Source: Rhodovulum bhavnagarense | Lineage (GTDB): Bacteria; Pseudomonadota; Alphaproteobacteria; Rhodobacterales; Rhodobacteraceae | Reading direction: 5' to 3' | DNA length: 64,000 nt | Assembly (NCBI RefSeq): GCF_004343505.1 | Contig: NZ_SLXU01000012.1 | Coordinates: forward strand, 1-64,000 | Shown: in pieces, positions 59,779 to 64,000 of the stretch | How positions within the stretch are numbered: the stretch's first letter is position 1 | How the letters are laid out: each line of letters begins with the position of its first letter | Notes under the pieces: generated by a model | Databases searched by the model: none | Seen by the model: the letters and a program-made list of their open reading frames with translations, nothing else | What the model was told of the DNA's origin: nothing | Made by a program: the position numbers and the translations under genes

Positions 59779-61753
59779 GGGCAAGATCGCGGGCGGCATC
59801 CTGAGCCTGACGCTGGTCGGCCTCGCCATCGGCTATGTCGTGGCCACGGGGTATCTCATCCTGCGATATGGGCTGTCGACCGAGCGCATCGATTTCACCT
59901 TGCTTGCACGGGAATACCGCGCCTTGGGGTCCAGCGCCCCGCGCGACTTTGTCTGGGTAAACCTGATCCTTGCTGTGTTTGGTCTGGCGGCGTTTCTGCT
60001 CAGCATCACGCTTCTGGGCGAGGCGCTGACCCGCTTCGGCACGACGCATTGGCAGACCCGGGGCGAGATGAAGCGCAATGGCTTCTTCGCCAAGCCGGGC
60101 GGCGGCTTCCTTCTCGGCAAGCTCGGCGCTCCGAAATCGAAGCGCCCCTTCCTTGTCTCGAAGACCTTCCCGCACGCACTGATCGTGGCGCCCACGGGTC
60201 GGGGCAAGGGCGTGGGCTTCGTGATCCCGAACTTGCTCACTTACAAGGGCTCGGCCGTGGTGCTCGACGTGAAGGGGGAGAACTTCCGCGAGACCTCGCG
60301 ATTTCGCGCCAGCATGGGCGACAAGGTCTTCCGCTTCGCGCCGACCGACTGGGATCGGCCGACCCACCGCTACAATCCGCTGGCGCGTATCGCAGCTATG
60401 ACCAACCCTGACCGGCAGCAGATGGAGTTGAAGCTGACCGCCAAGCTCTTCCTGCAGACCGACAACGAAAAGCTGAGTGGGCTCCTGGCCGGGGGCATCG
60501 ATCTCTTCGTCGCGGCCGGCCTTCTGGCTTTCGAGCGCGGGGTGCCGACCATTGGCGAGATCTACCGGATCACCGCCTCGGGCGGCGACAAGCAGAAGGA
60601 ATACCTCAAGCGCGCCCAGGAGGTAGAGAACAGCTCCGCCAAGCTGATCTTCGAGCGCATGGCCTCGACCAACAATGACACGCTGACCTCCTACCTGTCG
60701 CTCCTGATGACCTCGGGTCTCGACACCTGGGACAACCGCGCGATTGACGCTGCCACCGCGACCTCGGACTTCTCCTTCCGAGACATTCGGCGCCGCCCCC
60801 ACGCGATCTATCTCGTTGTCGAGTCCGAGATGATCCGACCGCTTGCCCCGCTGATCCGGCTCTTCTTCTCGGACCTGATCGCCTCGCTGCAGGCGCAGGA
60901 GCCTGGGGACGACGAACCTTGGCCGGTCATGATCATGCTCGACGAATTCGACCGGCTCGGGAAGATGCCGATCGTCGCCGAGAGTATCAAGACGCTCCGC
61001 TCCTTCGGCGGCAACCTTGCCATAGTGACCCAGACCATCCCCGCGCTGGACGAGATCTATGGCGAAAACACCCGCCGGTCGCTGCAGGGCGGCGCAGGCG
61101 TGAAGCTCTACCTCACCCCGTCCGAGCAGAAGACAATCGAGGAGCTGAGCCAGGCTGTCGGCAAGACCACCAAGCGTGTGGTGACCCGGTCCCGCGCGGT
61201 CGGGCGCAACCCCTTCGAGGGGCGCAGCGTCTCTGAGCGGACCGAGGACACGCCGCTCCTGACCGAGGACCAGGCCCGCCGGATGGACCTCGACGAGGTG
61301 ATCCTCGTGATCGATGCACAGATGCCGATCCGGGCGCGCCGGATCAAGTATTTCGAGGACCCGGCGTTGAAGGTCCTGCATGCCGGTCAGGCGGGGAGTT
61401 TCCCGTACCCTGATGAAGACGGACTGCGGCGCGATCGGCAGATGACCGAGACGCGCGAGACGGTGGAGAAGTTGAAGCAGGAATTGCAGGCGGTGCGGGC
61501 GGCTGCAGGGGCTCAGGGGCCTGGGGCAAATGCACTGCCCCAAGCGGCTCAAGCTCCCTCGCAAGAGCTGCTCGATCCCAAGCCTGCGCCGCCGAGCCGG
61601 GCGCGAGGGAGGGCTGCACGGGCCGCTGCGGGTCGCGCGGGATCAGATCAGCTGTCCTTCGATCTTGCAGGGCTCGGTCTTCGGGCTTCTGACAGTGTCG
61701 AACTGGCAGCAGCGGTTCAGACGACACGAGGGATCATCGCGGAGCATGCTTGA
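59771..61753 (+). CDS. virD4: VirD4/TraG-type coupling protein
   Basis: The 660-residue protein has two N-terminal membrane segments (about residues 7-30 and 61-83), Walker A APTGRGKG (140-147) and Walker B IMLDEFDRLG, all typical of type IV coupling proteins. It brings the relaxase-DNA complex to the VirB channel. The C-terminal tail is low-complexity and alanine-rich. Confidence 0.95.
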   Translation: MDKGKIAGGILSLTLVGLAIGYVVATGYLILRYGLSTERIDFTLLAREYRALGSSAPRDFVWVNLILAVFGLAAFLLSITLLGEALTRFGTTHWQTRGEMKRNGFFAKPGGGFLLGKLGAPKSKRPFLVSKTFPHALIVAPTGRGKGVGFVIPNLLTYKGSAVVLDVKGENFRETSRFRASMGDKVFRFAPTDWDRPTHRYNPLARIAAMTNPDRQQMELKLTAKLFLQTDNEKLSGLLAGGIDLFVAAGLLAFERGVPTIGEIYRITASGGDKQKEYLKRAQEVENSSAKLIFERMASTNNDTLTSYLSLLMTSGLDTWDNRAIDAATATSDFSFRDIRRRPHAIYLVVESEMIRPLAPLIRLFFSDLIASLQAQEPGDDEPWPVMIMLDEFDRLGKMPIVAESIKTLRSFGGNLAIVTQTIPALDEIYGENTRRSLQGGAGVKLYLTPSEQKTIEELSQAVGKTTKRVVTRSRAVGRNPFEGRSVSERTEDTPLLTEDQARRMDLDEVILVIDAQMPIRARRIKYFEDPALKVLHAGQAGSFPYPDEDGLRRDRQMTETRETVEKLKQELQAVRAAAGAQGPGANALPQAAQAPSQELLDPKPAPPSRARGRAARAAAGRAGSDQLSFDLAGLGLRASDSVELAAAVQTTRGIIAEHA

Positions 61754-61799
61754 CGGGCCCAGAGTTGATGACGGATCCGTGCGCCGCGCACCGGGTCCG

Positions 61800-62735
61800 T
61801 CAGTGCAGCATGTCGCGTTCGGATTTCTCGACAGCACATTGCTTCTCGAACGCTGCCTTCATCTTCGCGGGTGTCCCGAATACTTCATTGAGCATGTCTG
61901 CAACTGCTGCGTTCATGGCAACGAAATCAGCTTCAGCATCGCCGGTGGCTAGCCCCACATCCATCGTCGTGCCATTGTCCAGAACTAGGCGCACCCTTGC
62001 TTGATCATCGCTGCAAAAATCGAATGGAGAATCCAACGAGAGGGGCGTGAATGAAACCTCGAAATACTCGTGACGCTCATCGCCCTCGCCATCCTCATTG
62101 GCGAAATCAGCTACGAAATCATGGGTGTTGATAAAGTGGATGGTCCAGCGCCGATCATACGTTATGCCATCTGTTGACAGCATCGCCGCGATAGGATCGC
62201 TGAGATCGCGGCGAAGACGAGAGACCAGGAACTCGGTCATCGCCAGCTCGGTCGTCCCGAATGCCGTTTCCGTATTTAAAAGATCGACGAAGTTGATCGC
62301 CCAAAGAAAAGCGCATTCTCGCAAGCGGGTTAAAGTGTCCTCCCGGGCCGCCTCTTCGGATGTGACGAGAACCAAGTGTTCGTGCCTCGGTGCGAGATAT
62401 GCGCAGATGCTGGCGATGGTGTTCGAGATGAAACCATCACTTTCAGGAACGCCATATGCGGCCGCGTCGTTTGCGCTCAAAACACCGATGTATGCTTCAG
62501 GCGCTTCCTGGAAAATATCGTGATAAATGCCTGCCATATGCCGACAATAGCTTTGCCAGGCATTGATTTTTTCAAGCGCTGTGAGCTGCATGGTCGTCGG
62601 CATATCGGTTTCACCCGTTACCCACTTCGCCACCGTTTCTTCTTGTACCCCCCAGAACCGGGCAGCTTCTCGATTGGTAAAGCCAAACCGCCTGAGTATG
62701 ACCGAAGCCATGGTGACCTTCTGCTTATTGGTCAT
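61800..62735 (-). CDS. Unknown protein with N-terminal HTH
   Basis: The 311-residue protein starts with a helix-turn-helix (LRRFGFTNREAARFWGVQEETVAKWVTGETDMPTTMQL) followed by a mixed acidic part of unknown fold. It is transcribed toward virD4 (47-bp gap) and may be a regulator of the conjugation genes. No known family is recognised. Confidence 0.7.
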   Translation of the reverse strand: MTNKQKVTMASVILRRFGFTNREAARFWGVQEETVAKWVTGETDMPTTMQLTALEKINAWQSYCRHMAGIYHDIFQEAPEAYIGVLSANDAAAYGVPESDGFISNTIASICAYLAPRHEHLVLVTSEEAAREDTLTRLRECAFLWAINFVDLLNTETAFGTTELAMTEFLVSRLRRDLSDPIAAMLSTDGITYDRRWTIHFINTHDFVADFANEDGEGDERHEYFEVSFTPLSLDSPFDFCSDDQARVRLVLDNGTTMDVGLATGDAEADFVAMNAAVADMLNEVFGTPAKMKAAFEKQCAVEKSERDMLH

Positions 62736-62782
62736 GATTTCCCTCTGAATTGATCTCGATTTCGTCCGCCTTCTCGCCGTGG

Positions 62783-63808
62783 TTACCGCGCCAGCCGTTT
62801 TGCCCTCTCAGCCATCCTGACCACCTGCGCGCTTGCTGTCACCGCAGCTCTCCGCATGACCGCGGGCGCTTGCACCGCCCCTCGCCCGATCGCCTCACTT
62901 GTCGTCAGCGCACCGATCCGCGCCCTGCCCTCGACACCTGAGGTGTTTACTAAGCCCCGCAGCACCCCCGCAGACCCGCTGACGATTGCCGGTGCCGCGG
63001 CGACCATCAGGTTTCCAGAGATCCCCCGCACGATCAGCGGCGTCGCCGCGACGAAGCCCTTGGCCAGGAACACCATCACGAAGAACGGCACCAGCGAGCC
63101 GATGTTGGTGGCCGAGTTCGGGTCACCGAGCTGTGCTAGCAGCGAATTCGCCATGCCGACGACGGTCGAGAACATGGCGGCGATGACGATGGGGTAGAAG
63201 GCATAGCTGATCGTCGTCGAGACCCACCTGTGGAAGAAATCCTTGGTCGCATCGAAGAGCGACAGCGCGATCATGATCGGTGCGAGGCCGAGCATCAGGG
63301 TAAGCATCATCTTGGCGAAGATGAGGACGATGCCAGTCATGAAGCCGAGGAGACTCAGGAGCACGAGGCCGATTCCGCCGAGGATCGCGCCAGTCATCCA
63401 GTTCAGGTTGTTACCGATCGCGTTCAGGTACTGGCTGAACTCTGTGATGAGATCATCGAACTCGGCGGCAAAGTACGTGGCCCCTGCCCCGCCGCCGCCA
63501 ACCGAGGAGATCAGGGCCCCGGCGACATAGTCGAGCCCGCCGATAACGGCATTGGCGACCGCGTTGAAGTTGGCCCAGTTGAAGGCAAAGAGCCCTATCA
63601 GCGTCAGCTTGATCAGGTACCAGAAGAAGCTGGCCCCATCCATGCTGCGGAACTGGAAGGCCATGTTGATACAGACGCCGATCAGCGAGAGCGTGACCAT
63701 CAGCAGGACGATCGTGCCGGTATTGCTCGCCACAGCCCCGAACTGGGACTCGGCGGCATCGGCAAGGAAGCCGTCGGCGGTTCCGACCATCCAGCTGACG
63801 ACGCTCAT
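62783..63808 (-). CDS. virB6: VirB6-type T4SS inner-membrane protein
   Basis: The 341-residue protein has at least five hydrophobic segments (TGTIVLLMVTLSLIGVCINMAF, ASFFWYLIKLTLIGLFAF, GGLDYVAGALISSVGG, LVLLSLLGFMTGIVLIFAKMMLTLMLG, SYAFYPIVIAAMFSTVVG), the VirB6/TrbL layout, and a disordered C-terminal tail. It forms part of the DNA-passing channel. The start overlaps the stop of the upstream gene by one base (TAATG), which fixes ATG 63808. Confidence 0.9.
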   Translation of the reverse strand: MSVVSWMVGTADGFLADAAESQFGAVASNTGTIVLLMVTLSLIGVCINMAFQFRSMDGASFFWYLIKLTLIGLFAFNWANFNAVANAVIGGLDYVAGALISSVGGGGAGATYFAAEFDDLITEFSQYLNAIGNNLNWMTGAILGGIGLVLLSLLGFMTGIVLIFAKMMLTLMLGLAPIMIALSLFDATKDFFHRWVSTTISYAFYPIVIAAMFSTVVGMANSLLAQLGDPNSATNIGSLVPFFVMVFLAKGFVAATPLIVRGISGNLMVAAAPAIVSGSAGVLRGLVNTSGVEGRARIGALTTSEAIGRGAVQAPAVMRRAAVTASAQVVRMAERAKRLAR

Positions 63809-64000
63809 TACCAGTTGCCTTGCGCTTCGCAGATATCCTGGACGTCGCGGGCGATCTGGTTCTGTTCGTTGCGAATGGCCAGCCGCGCTTGAGTATGCTC
63901 GGCCTGCGTGCTTGTTGCGAACCGTTCCTCGTACTCGGCGGAGGCTGCATCCCATGATGGGAAGCGGACATCACAGCCGCAATCGCCGGTTTCCTTGATC
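63808..64000 (-). CDS. 3' end of an upstream T4SS-operon gene, runs off the right edge
   Basis: About 63 codons are open to the window edge and end in TAA 63808. The visible part has GDCGCDVRFPSWDAA and helical residues (EYEERFATSTQAEHTQARLAIRNEQNQIARDVQDICEAQGNW). Being just before virB6 it is probably a VirB5-like or small transfer protein; the family cannot be named from this fragment. Confidence 0.5.
   Translation of the reverse strand, partial: IKETGDCGCDVRFPSWDAASAEYEERFATSTQAEHTQARLAIRNEQNQIARDVQDICEAQGNW

Overview
The window is part of a large, GC-rich, mobile replicon from an alphaproteobacterium, most likely a Rhodobacterales (Paracoccus/Roseobacter-type) plasmid or chromid. The evidence is a complete repABC cassette, a small H-NS/HvrA-type nucleoid protein, an alphaproteobacterial SOS box (GAAC-N7-GAAC), and a VirB/VirD4-type conjugation module with a VirD2-like relaxase. 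I see no rRNA, tRNA or CRISPR array. The species cannot be named from the sequence.

Layout. Positions 1-6700 are an accessory zone: a TerB_N/TerB membrane protein interrupted by an in-frame TAA, a PIN-toxin/HTH-antitoxin pair, a DUF1612-like HTH protein, a serine resolvase with res-like repeats, and a VapBC pair. Positions 6911-10503 hold repA-repB-repC with a candidate antisense RNA between repB and repC and two identical 16-bp parS-like palindromes after repC. Positions 10529-13909 carry a large ParB-like protein and small plasmid genes. Positions 14341-18545 hold a Gabija-like OLD nuclease/UvrD helicase pair, followed by H-NS and ssb. Positions 19844-21485 are an azlCD exporter with a divergent XRE-cupin regulator. 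Positions 21553-35199 are plasmid maintenance and DNA-metabolism genes: DUF932, RadC/JAB, a row of small conserved unknowns, an AbiE toxin-antitoxin pair, an SOS-boxed small protein, a 1456-residue methylase/strawberry-notch helicase, a Toprim protein and a DUF2493 protein.

Positions 35313-53234 are a co-directional defence operon. A WYL regulator is followed by SspA, SspB, SspC and SspD (single-strand DNA phosphorothioation), then DptF/G/H-type restriction proteins (SspFGH-like), then a phosphorothioation-associated methyltransferase split over two overlapping reading frames. The sspA-D genes are all joined by 4-bp ATGA overlaps. SspABCD presumably marks host DNA with sulfur and the FGH module attacks unmarked DNA. 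A Fic protein with its own operator lies next to the island.

Positions 54568-64000 are the conjugation end: VirC2-like and VirC1-like genes, a 561-bp repeat-rich oriT candidate, MobC, relaxase and VirD4 (all overlapping), an HTH protein, VirB6 and the edge of another T4SS gene.

Besides the genes, two recurring leader structures stand out. One (P1 stem plus a GAGAG hairpin) precedes at least four DNA-related genes just before the ribosome-binding site, with compensatory changes in the stem; it may be the radC RNA motif. A second (GTCTTGTC ... GACAGGA) precedes ssb and a 54-residue membrane peptide.
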